From Anabaena sp. CRKS33 (GTDB taxonomy: Bacteria; Cyanobacteriota; Cyanobacteriia; Cyanobacteriales; Nostocaceae), in contig LJOT01000013.1 in the NCBI GenBank assembly GCA_001672075.1, positions 1 to 35,457 of the forward strand: 35,457 nt of DNA, in the 5' to 3' direction. The translations under genes were made by a program, and so were the position numbers. Below the pieces are notes generated by a model. The model was not told where the DNA came from and made no database searches. It saw only the letters and a list, made by a program, of their open reading frames with translations. Shown piece after piece: positions 9,449 through 16,958 of the stretch (position 1 is the first letter of the stretch; every line of letters begins with the position of its first letter).

Positions 9449-10708
9449 ATGACAAAAGAACTATTAAAGCAAGTAAGAGTAATTGATCCTCTGCAAAAAA
9501 CTGACATAGTAGCCGATGTTTTAATTATTGATGGTTATATTCAAGATGTCGCCCCACAAATTACAAATTTTACTACAGATACTTCTGTCCGCGATTGTCA
9601 AGGCTGGGTTATCGGTCCTGGACTGGTTGATTTATATAGTCATTCCGGTGAACCTGGTTTTGAAGAAAGAGAAACTTTAAGTTCTCTTTTACAGGCTGCT
9701 ACTGCTGGTGGTTTTACTAGAATTTGTGTTTTACCTGATACATTACCAGTTATTGATCAACCTGCTTTGGTAATAAAGTTACAACAATACCGAAAGCGGG
9801 AAAAAGTCTCCCCTAATCTTCACATCTGGGGAGCAATTACTTTAGATTTGGCAGGTAAACAATTAACAGAAGTAGCAGATTTAACTGCTGCCGGAATAGT
9901 GGGTTTTACTGATGGTAAACCTTGGGAAAATCTGGGGATAGTTAGACGGGTTTTGGAGTATCTTCAATCTTTTGGTAAACCAGTGGCTTTTTGGCCGTGC
10001 GATCGCCATTTAGCAGCTAATGGTATGATACGAGAAGGTGCAGAAGCCTTGCGTTTAGGTTTACCCCCAATGCCAACTAGTGCGGAAACAACGGCTATTG
10101 CAGCTTTATTAGAATTAGTCTCAGATATCGGTACACCAGTCCACATCATGCGTGTTTCTACTGCTCGTAGTGTAAAATTAATTGCTGAAGCTAAATCCAA
10201 TGGTGTGCCTATTACTGCTAGTACAACCTGGATGCACGTTTTACTTGATACAGAATCCATGAGAAGTTACCACACTTCCTTACATTTAGATCCGCCTTTG
10301 GGAAATTACCAAGATATGCTATGCTTACGGGAGGGTTTGCGAACGGGTATAATAGATGCGATCGCAATTGATCACGCACCCTATACTTACGAGGAAAAAG
10401 TTCAGGCTTTTGCGGAATCGCCACCGGGAGCAATTGGTTTAGAATTGGCATTACCCCTATTATGGCAAAATCTCGTGGCTACTGGAGAATTTACACCTTT
10501 GGAATTATGGCGCGTTTTGAGTCATCAACCAGCGACTTGTTTACAACAGGAGATTAAAGCCATTCAACCGGGTGAAAAAGCTGAATTGACATTATTTGAC
10601 CCTCGGCAAATTTGGAACGTAAATCAGGCAAATCTCCAGACACTTTCTGCTAATACCCCTTGGTTTGGTCAAGAAATTATGGGTCGGGTTGTACAGGTTT
10701 TTTTGTAA
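9449..10708 (+). CDS. dihydroorotase-like protein, probably catalytically inactive
   Basis: A 419-residue amidohydrolase-fold protein that aligns along its length with class I dihydroorotase, which closes carbamoyl aspartate to dihydroorotate in pyrimidine synthesis. Key positions are changed. The usual D-x-H-x-H-x-R-E-P-G reads DLYSHSGEPG (61-70), so the first metal His is Tyr63 and the substrate Arg is Gly67. The His expected near 182 is in FWPCD (no His). The His of HVSTA is Arg235 (MRVSTA). Asp155 and Asp308 (AIDHAP) remain. Three of four zinc histidines are thus lost. Automatic annotation would call this pyrC, but it resembles the inactive DHOase homologues that scaffold aspartate transcarbamoylase in some bacteria. 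A true PyrC is expected elsewhere in the genome. Fold call firm, inactivity strongly inferred. Confidence 0.88.
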   Translation: MTKELLKQVRVIDPLQKTDIVADVLIIDGYIQDVAPQITNFTTDTSVRDCQGWVIGPGLVDLYSHSGEPGFEERETLSSLLQAATAGGFTRICVLPDTLPVIDQPALVIKLQQYRKREKVSPNLHIWGAITLDLAGKQLTEVADLTAAGIVGFTDGKPWENLGIVRRVLEYLQSFGKPVAFWPCDRHLAANGMIREGAEALRLGLPPMPTSAETTAIAALLELVSDIGTPVHIMRVSTARSVKLIAEAKSNGVPITASTTWMHVLLDTESMRSYHTSLHLDPPLGNYQDMLCLREGLRTGIIDAIAIDHAPYTYEEKVQAFAESPPGAIGLELALPLLWQNLVATGEFTPLELWRVLSHQPATCLQQEIKAIQPGEKAELTLFDPRQIWNVNQANLQTLSANTPWFGQEIMGRVVQVFL

Positions 10709-10791
10709 AAATCTATTTTGATTTTTGTTAACGAATCAACGGAAAAATAGATATTATCGGGTACTTTACAGGAACGTCTTTTTATTATTGA

Positions 10792-12228
10792 ATGTCTGAT
10801 TTAATTTTGTTTTGGCATCGTCGAGATTTACGCATTTCTGACCATACAGGACTAGCTGCGGCCAGAAAAAAAACTCCCAAGATTGTAGGTGTATTTTGTC
10901 TAGATCCCCAAATTCTTGAAGGTGATGATATTGCACCTGCTAGGGTAAAATATATGATTGGTTGTTTACAATCACTTCAGGAAAGATATCGGCAAGCAGG
11001 TAGTCAATTATTAATTTTACAAAATGATCCCGTTGTGGCAATTCCTCAATTAGCAGTGGCTTTAAATGCTAAAGCAGTATTCTGGAATTGGGATGTTGAA
11101 CCTTATTCACAAATTCGGGATTTAGCAGTAATTGATATGCTAAAAACCGCAGGAATTGAGTTTCTTAACTACAATTGGGATCAGTTGCTTCACTCTCCAA
11201 CGGAAATATTTAGTGGTGGCAAAACTCCCTATACTATTTATACTCCTTTCTGGAAAAATTGGTATAGTAAACCAAAATCTCCACCAGTTAAAACTTTAGA
11301 AAATTTGCAAAATCTCACAGCAGAAGAACAAGAAATAGCGGAAAAATCTGGAATCATCAATTTACCTACTGCGGAAGATTTAGGTTTTATTTGGGATAGG
11401 GAATTAATAATTAATCCTGGAGAGTTAGCAGCACAAGAAAAATTAGAAAATTTTACCCATGATCCTATTAATGAATATCAAGAACAGCGCAATTTCCCCG
11501 CTATTGAGGGAACATCTCAATTAAGTGCTGCTTTGAAGTTCGGTGTTATTGGTATTAGAACTATTTGGCAAAGTACCATAGAAGCCTTAGCAAATAGTAA
11601 TAGTGAGGAAGTAAATGCTAGTATCCAAACATGGCAAAAAGAACTAGCATGGAGGGAATTTTATCAACACGCTATGTACCATTTCCCCACATTAGCTAAT
11701 GGTGCATATAGAGATAATTTTAAAACATTTCCCTGGAGAAATAACGAAACTTATTTTCAAGCTTGGTGTGACGGTAAAACGGGTTATCCTATAGTTGATG
11801 CTGCTATGCGTCAATTAAATGAAACTGGTTGGATGCACAATAGATGTAGAATGATAGTTGCCAGTTTTTTGACTAAGGATTTAATAATTAATCCTCAATG
11901 GGGAGAAAAATATTTTATGCAGAAACTCATTGATGGTGATTTATCTGCTAATAATGGAGGTTGGCAATGGAGTGCTTCTAGTGGTATGGACCCCCAACCA
12001 TTACGCATTTTTAATCCAGCTAGTCAAACCCAAAAATTTGACCCAGAAGCAGAATATATTCGTCAATGGATACCGGAATTACGTTCTCTAGATACGGCTT
12101 ATGTAGTAACTGGAAAAATTCCTCCTCTAGAATATCATCGCGTCAACTACCCTAAACCAATTGTTGATCATCAAAAACAGCAAGCTTTATTTAAGCAAAT
12201 ATATCAACAACAAAAAGCCGTTACTTAA
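10792..12228 (+). CDS. phr: deoxyribodipyrimidine photo-lyase (class I CPD photolyase)
   Basis: Light-driven repair of cyclobutane pyrimidine dimers using FADH-. The 478 residues have the N-terminal alpha/beta antenna domain ([15 protein letters not shown] at 7-21) and the C-terminal FAD-binding helical domain with [11 protein letters not shown] (281-291) and [13 protein letters not shown] (381-393). Asn387/388 fits the flavin-reducing asparagine of photolyases and argues against a plant-type cryptochrome. The best visual match is the Synechococcus (Anacystis) class I enzyme; whether the antenna is 8-HDF or another pigment cannot be read off. Trp315 and Trp391 match the outer members of the photoreduction triad. 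The middle position (368) is Pro, with a Trp at 370. The ATG start is 83 bases after the preceding gene, so operon coupling is possible but not shown. Confidence 0.93.
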   Translation: MSDLILFWHRRDLRISDHTGLAAARKKTPKIVGVFCLDPQILEGDDIAPARVKYMIGCLQSLQERYRQAGSQLLILQNDPVVAIPQLAVALNAKAVFWNWDVEPYSQIRDLAVIDMLKTAGIEFLNYNWDQLLHSPTEIFSGGKTPYTIYTPFWKNWYSKPKSPPVKTLENLQNLTAEEQEIAEKSGIINLPTAEDLGFIWDRELIINPGELAAQEKLENFTHDPINEYQEQRNFPAIEGTSQLSAALKFGVIGIRTIWQSTIEALANSNSEEVNASIQTWQKELAWREFYQHAMYHFPTLANGAYRDNFKTFPWRNNETYFQAWCDGKTGYPIVDAAMRQLNETGWMHNRCRMIVASFLTKDLIINPQWGEKYFMQKLIDGDLSANNGGWQWSASSGMDPQPLRIFNPASQTQKFDPEAEYIRQWIPELRSLDTAYVVTGKIPPLEYHRVNYPKPIVDHQKQQALFKQIYQQQKAVT

Positions 12229-12440
12229 TTTCTTTGTCTGAATCAGGATTTCCAGGATTTAAAAATGTACAGGATGTGATTTTTTGATAATATTATGTTC
12301 ATCTGGATATTTCCGCTAATGCTAGGTCTGATATCTTTCATCTTCTTTAAAAAAAATAAATTTTCCCAAATTGGACAAAATTACTATATATTGTTAGATA
12401 CAATTAATTTTTTGTCTCTTCTCAAAACCTGCTATTGTAT

Positions 12441-12758
12441 ATGTCCAAAACTTACACCGTAGAAATCAACCACGAAGGTAAAATATATACCCTACAAGTT
12501 CCCGAAGGTGAAGCAGTCTTATCAGTAGCCGAAGCAGCGGGTTTAGAATTACCTGCTTCCTGTCATGCCGGTGTTTGTACAACCTGTGCTGGATTAATAT
12601 TAGCAGGATCTGTAGACCAAAGCGAGGGAATGGGTGTAAGTCCAGAACTGCAAGAACAAGGCTACGCGCTTCTTTGTGTTTCTAAGCCATTATCTGATTT
12701 GAAAATTGAAACAGGTAAGGAAGAAATAGTTTATGATAAGCAATTTGGCAAAGGGTAG
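12441..12758 (+). CDS. plant-type [2Fe-2S] ferredoxin
   Basis: A small soluble electron carrier of 105 residues with C41-x4-C46-x2-C49-x29-C79, the exact spacing of plant/cyanobacterial-type ferredoxins. The cluster loop reads SCHAGVCTTCAG. It differs from PetF (SCRAGACSTCAG), so it is probably a specialised paralogue rather than the main photosynthetic ferredoxin. The open frame extends upstream to a TTG at 12435, but ATG at 12441 (MSKTYTVEINHEG) is the normal ferredoxin start. It is followed after 66 bases by a 56-residue gene and then DUF3326 on the same strand, which may form one transcript. The electron-transfer partner is unknown. Confidence 0.93.
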   Translation: MSKTYTVEINHEGKIYTLQVPEGEAVLSVAEAAGLELPASCHAGVCTTCAGLILAGSVDQSEGMGVSPELQEQGYALLCVSKPLSDLKIETGKEEIVYDKQFGKG

Positions 12759-12824
12759 ATATAGTTGCCAATTACCATCAAGTCCTTCTATACTCAAGAT
12801 TACCAATAGAAAGGATTTAGAATA

Positions 12825-12995
12825 ATGACAACTCATTTTATTACCGCTGAAATCGAATTACAAGAAACCCCCACTGAATTAGAAAAAGCTATTACAGCGG
12901 AATTACAAAAACAAGGTGAACCCCTACGTTGGGCTATTACCGCTATTAACGAAACCCAACAAACCGCAACAGTAGAAGCTGTAGTTACCGCTTAG
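12825..12995 (+). CDS. small conserved-looking protein of 56 residues
   Basis: The frame starts with ATG after a good ribosome site (AGAAAGGA at 12808-12815, nine bases before the start) and encodes 56 residues: an N-terminal strand-like stretch (THFITAEIEL), a helix-like centre rich in Glu/Lys/Gln (TELEKAITAELQKQG) and a C-terminal strand pair (LRWAITAIN...TATVEAVVTA). This beta-alpha-beta-beta pattern and normal codon use suggest a folded real protein. There is no cysteine or membrane segment. It sits between the ferredoxin and the DUF3326 gene on the same strand, so it may be part of that transcript. The function is not recognised. Confidence 0.72.
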   Translation: MTTHFITAEIELQETPTELEKAITAELQKQGEPLRWAITAINETQQTATVEAVVTA

Positions 12996-13030
12996 ATTAT
13001 TCCTCGCGTCTACCGCGAAATAAAGAACCT

Positions 13031-14077
13031 GTGATACCCATTCAAAAACCATACACGGTCATTTTAATTATACCCACCGGCATTGGGGCAGCAATTGGCG
13101 GTTATGCTGGTGACGCATTACCAGTAGCGAGAATTATATCACAGGTATGCGATCGCTTGATTACTCACCCCAATGTCATGAATGGTGCAAGCTTATACTG
13201 GAATATTGCCAACGCTTTCTATGTAGAAGGTTATGGTTTAGACAAATTTGCCGCTGGAGAATGGGGTTTACGTCCTGTTCGTAGCAATAGGGTAGGTTTA
13301 CTTTTAGACCAGGGTATTGAGCCGGAATTAATGCTGCGACACTTGCAGGTAGCCGACGCAGCCAGGGCAACTTTAGGGTTAAATATTACAAATCATGTAA
13401 TTACCGACGCACCTTTAAATGTAGAATTACGGACTTCTCCGTCAGGGACAAGTTGGGGAACAATAGGTAATCCTGATAGTTTATTACGGGCTGCTGAAAA
13501 ATTAATTGTACAGGAAAAAGCCCAAGCGATCGCAGTTGTTACCCGTTTCCCAGACGACATGGACGAAACCGCCATGCAAAACTATCGCCAAGGTCAAGGA
13601 GTAGACCCTCTAGCCGGTGCAGAAGCCGTCATTAGCCATTTATTAGTCCGTACCTTTAAAATTCCTTGCGCCCATGCTCCTGCCCTTTCTCCTGCGCCTA
13701 CAGCCAATAATTTATCACCTCGTGCTGCGGCAGAAGAATTAGGTTACACATTTTTACCTTGCGTTTTAGTTGGCTTAAGTAACGCTCCGCAGTTTATAAT
13801 TAATACAGAATCTTATCAGCCATTATCAACGGATCTTTGGGCAGACCAGGTTGACGCTTTAATTATTCCTGACACATCCTGTGGTGGTAGTGCTTTATTG
13901 AGTTTAAGTCAAAATCAATGTCAAATAATTACAGTTACGGAAAATAAAACCTTGTTACAGGTTTCTGCTCCGATGCTAAAAATTCCCAGCTTACAGGTAA
14001 ACTCGTATTTGGAAGCTGTAGGCTTATTAGTAGCGCATAAAGCAGGTATTAAATTGTGTACTTGGGTTTCGCTGTAG
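13031..14077 (+). CDS. DUF3326 domain protein
   Basis: A 348-residue protein with the DUF3326 signature seen mainly in cyanobacteria and chloroplast-bearing relatives: VILIIPTGIGAAIGGYAGDA near the N-terminus, NVMNGASLYW at about 50-60, and a glycine-rich DTSCGGSALLSLS near 280-292. It starts with GTG at 13031, 35 bases after the 56-residue gene. The first residues (IPIQKPYTVILII) form a beta strand right away, leaving no room for a signal peptide. The glycine-rich and Cys-Gly-Gly motifs could form a ligand site, but the reaction is unknown. Context (ferredoxin, small protein, DUF3326) hints at a common transcript and perhaps a redox link; this is inference. Confidence 0.88.
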   Translation: MIPIQKPYTVILIIPTGIGAAIGGYAGDALPVARIISQVCDRLITHPNVMNGASLYWNIANAFYVEGYGLDKFAAGEWGLRPVRSNRVGLLLDQGIEPELMLRHLQVADAARATLGLNITNHVITDAPLNVELRTSPSGTSWGTIGNPDSLLRAAEKLIVQEKAQAIAVVTRFPDDMDETAMQNYRQGQGVDPLAGAEAVISHLLVRTFKIPCAHAPALSPAPTANNLSPRAAAEELGYTFLPCVLVGLSNAPQFIINTESYQPLSTDLWADQVDALIIPDTSCGGSALLSLSQNQCQIITVTENKTLLQVSAPMLKIPSLQVNSYLEAVGLLVAHKAGIKLCTWVSL

Positions 14078-14149
14078 GTCTACCCAATCTACAATGATTC
14101 TGATTCAGTTAAAATGAGACTCCAGAGAATACTTCTTCTAGAATAATTA

Positions 14150-14183
14150 ACCGCAGATGAACGCAGATGAACGCAAATAAGCA
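14150..14183. repeat. dispersed GAACGCAGAT-type tandem repeat
   Basis: Consecutive near-copies of CGCAGATGAA followed by CGCAAATAAG, a repeat form scattered in many cyanobacterial intergenic regions (family recognised from memory). It lies between DUF3326 and the CPBP protease gene. Confidence 0.55.
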
Positions 14184-14288
14184 TAAATTAATTAATTTGA
14201 TGTAATTTATTTTATGTTTGATGACCTACGCTGAGGAAGCTTTGTGAAGTTTGTCAATTACCCATTACCATTATTTATTTAAATTCCT

Positions 14289-14870
14289 GTGATTGAACAG
14301 CAAAATCAAGAACCAGAAATTCCTTATTTAACACGCACCCAAGTTTTAGTAGCAATGGGTGTAACAGCGATTGTTCTTTGGATAGTTGCCAAATTATGGT
14401 TACATTGGGGTAACATCATTCTTTTTAAGTGGTTTTGGGACGAGAAACATTTACTCTTAGGAATTGCTTTGGGTGTGTCCATTACCCTATTAAGTGCTTT
14501 AGCTTATAGCTTTTCTGTTCCTTACCGCAAAAGTGCGGATTATTATTTAGAAATAGTTCTCAAGCCTCTAGCAATACCCGATTTAATCTGGCTAGGATTA
14601 TTACCAGGTTTAAGTGAAGAATTATTATTTCGAGGTGTAATGTTACCAGCTTTGGGCGCAGATAATCTAGCTGTAATAGTATCTAGTCTTTGTTTTGGAG
14701 TCTTACACCTTAGTGGTCCTCAACAATGGCCTTATGTAATTTGGGCGACTATAATTGGTGTAATTTTAGGTTATAGTGCTTTACTGAGTGGTAACTTGTT
14801 ATTACCAATAGTCACTCATATTGTGACAAATCTATTTTCTAGCTATTTATGGAAAATGAAAAATCCTTAG
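14289..14870 (+). CDS. CPBP (CAAX protease/bacteriocin-processing) family membrane glutamic endopeptidase
   Basis: A 193-residue integral membrane protein with at least five hydrophobic segments (about 19-40, 54-76, 92-108, 124-141, 150-185). The conserved ABI/CPBP motifs are all present: E110-E111-x3-R115 (SEELLFRGVML), F136-x3-H140 (CFGVLHLSG) and H177-x3-N181 (THIVTNLF). Eukaryotic relatives cleave prenylated CAAX proteins; bacterial members process or confer immunity to peptides, and cyanobacterial substrates are unknown. The start is a GTG at 14289 (no nearby in-frame ATG), which leaves a short polar N-terminal tail before the first segment. It converges with the ParM-like pair. All catalytic positions are intact, so an active protease is expected. 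Confidence 0.9.
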   Translation: MIEQQNQEPEIPYLTRTQVLVAMGVTAIVLWIVAKLWLHWGNIILFKWFWDEKHLLLGIALGVSITLLSALAYSFSVPYRKSADYYLEIVLKPLAIPDLIWLGLLPGLSEELLFRGVMLPALGADNLAVIVSSLCFGVLHLSGPQQWPYVIWATIIGVILGYSALLSGNLLLPIVTHIVTNLFSSYLWKMKNP

Positions 14871-14918
14871 ATACAAACCTGGGTATTTTTTTGATTTTTT
14901 ACTTTTGAAATGAAATAT

Positions 14919-14956
14919 CCCACCAATATACTAAAGTAAAATAGTTTAGTGGTGGG
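14919..14956. terminator. hairpin between converging CPBP and partner genes
   Basis: CCCACCA (14919-14925) pairs with TGGTGGG (14950-14956), with an inner CTAAA/TTTAG stem. Placement between two converging genes suggests a bidirectional terminator; a clean T run is lacking. Confidence 0.5.
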
Positions 14957-15019
14957 ACGTACGGTAGTCTAATTAAAGGTATTTTTCAAAGCAAAAACCA
15001 CTAAAAATCTGGTCTTTTC

Positions 15020-15472
15020 TTAGAAATCATCAAGAAACTGACCAATACGACTGATAACAGGGTCTACTTCTTGAGGCTCAGGTTCAGGGTCAGGTTGGGG
15101 AGGAATATAAGTAGGTGGTTGCTGACTTAACATGGTTGTCAACTTTGCAACTTGTTGCGTAAGTTGCAACATTTGACTTTCTATAGCCTCCAAACGACGA
15201 GACTCCTTAGCAAAAAAACGTTCCTCAAAACTGGCTATTTGCACTTGCATCTCACTGATTTTCTGTTCAATCGTGGTTATGTCTGCTGTTTTAGAGACTG
15301 GTTGTACAGATTCCGGTAAGAAAACTTTCCATAGAGCCTCTTTACATAGGTCACTGAAAGTTTTATCTCGTTGAGTCTCTAAGTAGTTTTCAACTTGCGC
15401 TAACAAGCTCTCATCAGCAATTTCTGGATTGAACGTAATAGATTTAACTACTTTTTTTGACCATTGGAACAT
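15020..15472 (-). CDS. ParR-like/CorR-like partner of the adjacent actin-like protein
   Basis: A 150-residue protein translated right after the ParM-like gene (5 bases between stop and ATG, no separate ribosome site), so coupled translation is likely. Parts: an N-terminus (2-14, MFQWSKKVVKSITF) that on a helical wheel puts Phe2, Trp4, Val8, Val9 and Ile12 on one face and Lys6, Lys7, Lys10 on the other; a region about 15-52 resembling a ribbon-helix-helix ParR domain (DKTFSDLCKEALWKVFL); a probable coiled coil (about 62-115); a proline-rich linker (119-137); and a short C-terminal helix (DPVISRIGQFLDDF). In plasmid ParR the C-terminal peptide binds ParM filament ends. I recall a recently described Anabaena system, CorM/CorR, derived from ParMR and acting at the membrane; this may be its homologue. 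Not verified. Confidence 0.72.
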   Translation of the reverse strand: MFQWSKKVVKSITFNPEIADESLLAQVENYLETQRDKTFSDLCKEALWKVFLPESVQPVSKTADITTIEQKISEMQVQIASFEERFFAKESRRLEAIESQMLQLTQQVAKLTTMLSQQPPTYIPPQPDPEPEPQEVDPVISRIGQFLDDF

Positions 15473-15477
15473 TAGTT

Positions 15478-16626
15478 TTATGATTTAGCAGGGCGAACAG
15501 CAGCGGACGCTTGAACTTCTCCGTAAATATACTGACCTAAAGCATTAGCCTGCCGAGAAGGTGCAGCCAAGTAAGCATTGATTTTAGCCTCTTTGAGTAG
15601 ACGTTGGACATCTTCCCAGAAAAACTCCCCACCGCCACCTGTAATAATTACATCTGTCACACGCTCTGGTAGCCAAGCTAACACACGAGCGCAAATTTCT
15701 CGTGAAAACTGCTCTATCAAGTTAGGGAGAAAATCATCTAGATTAGTAGGTTTACTAGCACCTTTAGGACGGTAAAAGCGACTGCCCTTGGGCTTATTAA
15801 CCGCAGAAATCAGTGCTAATGATTGACTATCAGCATTTGGATCTTTTATTTCCGCAGCTACCAATTCATAAAACTTGCTCATCCCAAAGTCTTCACTCTT
15901 AGAAGCCCCTCTAGCAAACCGGAAATTGTCCACCATGATCATATCAATAGTTTGGTGGCCAATATCTACAATCCCCACTGACATTTTCGTAAAATCGGGA
16001 ACTGCTGTTCCTTTATTAGGTTGAGTTTCTGACCACAGCAAACTACCATATCCTTCAGGCATAATCCAGACTTTGCTAATGTTCAAAGATAAAGATTCAC
16101 CTCGGAAATTCAATACATGAGGTCCTGTTACCAAACTAGTTAACTGCGCCTTTTCTTTTTCAAATTGTTCCAAAGACAAAAAGGGGAGACCCAGAACCAC
16201 GGAAATTTCATCCTTGAGCTTAAAGTAGCCAGCACAGGACAAGACTTTGATCAGTGCGTCCTCAACCTTAGATTGGCCTACGCCAAGATTTGCACCAAAA
16301 TCTGCGGCTAATTGCCCCACAGCATAGCCACTACCTTGATACTCTAACCACAAATCCATCAGTGGGTCAGTTGCCTTAGCCTCAAACACACCGCCACGAA
16401 TTTCAGTAACAGTCATCTGCTTCACATTAGCAGGAATGAAGGCCACACTGGCGGGTTCACGGCTTACACAAGTTTTTGTGGAGGTTCTGCCTAAATCAAC
16501 GCTGAGAATGGTTTTACCCCCAACATTAGTTGGCTTGAAAGAATTCATTGGTGTAGCTGCCGCAGGGCGGTTCATAGGAATGGCAGCGGCATTTATGGGA
16601 TTAGCTGCGGAGGGTTGGTCTGTCAT
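15478..16626 (-). CDS. ParM/StbA-like actin-family ATPase (possible CorM)
   Basis: An actin-fold filament protein, 382 residues from the chosen start. Motifs (numbered from that start): phosphate-1 SVDLGRTS with Asp44, phosphate-2 VDIGHQT with Asp221, an acidic PEGYGSL corresponding to the catalytic Glu region of ParM (about Glu191), and the adenosine motif ITGGGGE (328-334). The frame continues to an ATG at 16659, but the ATG at 16626 has AGAGGAG five bases upstream and is clearly the start. Before the actin core is a disordered stretch of about 35 residues rich in Ala, Pro and Asn; the C-terminus (ASAAVRPAKS) also looks unstructured. Plasmid ParM pushes DNA apart through ParR bound to parC. 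Here the pair sits among housekeeping genes and no parC-like repeats are visible, so a non-plasmid cytoskeletal role is inferred. Confidence 0.87.
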   Translation of the reverse strand: MTDQPSAANPINAAAIPMNRPAAATPMNSFKPTNVGGKTILSVDLGRTSTKTCVSREPASVAFIPANVKQMTVTEIRGGVFEAKATDPLMDLWLEYQGSGYAVGQLAADFGANLGVGQSKVEDALIKVLSCAGYFKLKDEISVVLGLPFLSLEQFEKEKAQLTSLVTGPHVLNFRGESLSLNISKVWIMPEGYGSLLWSETQPNKGTAVPDFTKMSVGIVDIGHQTIDMIMVDNFRFARGASKSEDFGMSKFYELVAAEIKDPNADSQSLALISAVNKPKGSRFYRPKGASKPTNLDDFLPNLIEQFSREICARVLAWLPERVTDVIITGGGGEFFWEDVQRLLKEAKINAYLAAPSRQANALGQYIYGEVQASAAVRPAKS

Positions 16627-16631
16627 GAAAG

Positions 16632-16638
16632 CTCCTCT
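16632..16638 (-). promoter_or_regulatory. ribosome binding site deciding the ParM-like start
   Basis: Minus-strand AGAGGAG ends five bases before the ATG at 16626. It rules for that start over the upstream ATGs at 16653 and 16659, which have no comparable site. Confidence 0.8.
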
Positions 16639-16958
16639 GTAAAAAGTTATCATGCTCATCTTACAAAAAGGTGAGCTACAAAAAATTTTAGATTGGGTTA
16701 AGTGTAACTAGAAATACGTCAGAATTGAGAACAGGCAATGGTCAATTGGCGATGATTTAGCATTTTTTATGGCATTTATAACCAGATGTCAAGCTTTTTT
16801 ACCGATTTGCTGTTTTTGCGCTTGTCTTGAGTTGCCAAGAAATGAACAGTATAGTAGTCCTTTTAATTCCTGAAATTACCCGCAGAAGATTGTTTATATA
16901 ACTCCGCTTTTGCCAAAGTGGGAGAAAAAACCGTTCCTTCCCCCACTGCTAGTTGGCG
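16639..16958. other. intergenic region upstream of the ParM-like gene
   Basis: About 320 bases containing the promoter of the ParM-like unit and the end of the MocA-type gene's transcript. I looked for repeated iteron-like words expected of a parC centromere and found none. One weak hairpin is annotated at 16904-16921. Confidence 0.5.
16904..16921 (-). terminator. hairpin downstream of the MocA-family gene
   Basis: CCGCTTT and AAAGTGG (one G-U pair) form a 7-bp stem around TGCC, about 40 bases beyond the stop of the minus-strand gene. No strong T run follows on the minus strand, so confidence is low. Confidence 0.35.

Noticed and set aside
9964..10451. Minus-strand frames within the dihydroorotase-like gene
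   Set aside because: They are antisense shadows of a clearly conserved plus-strand gene and have no family motifs.
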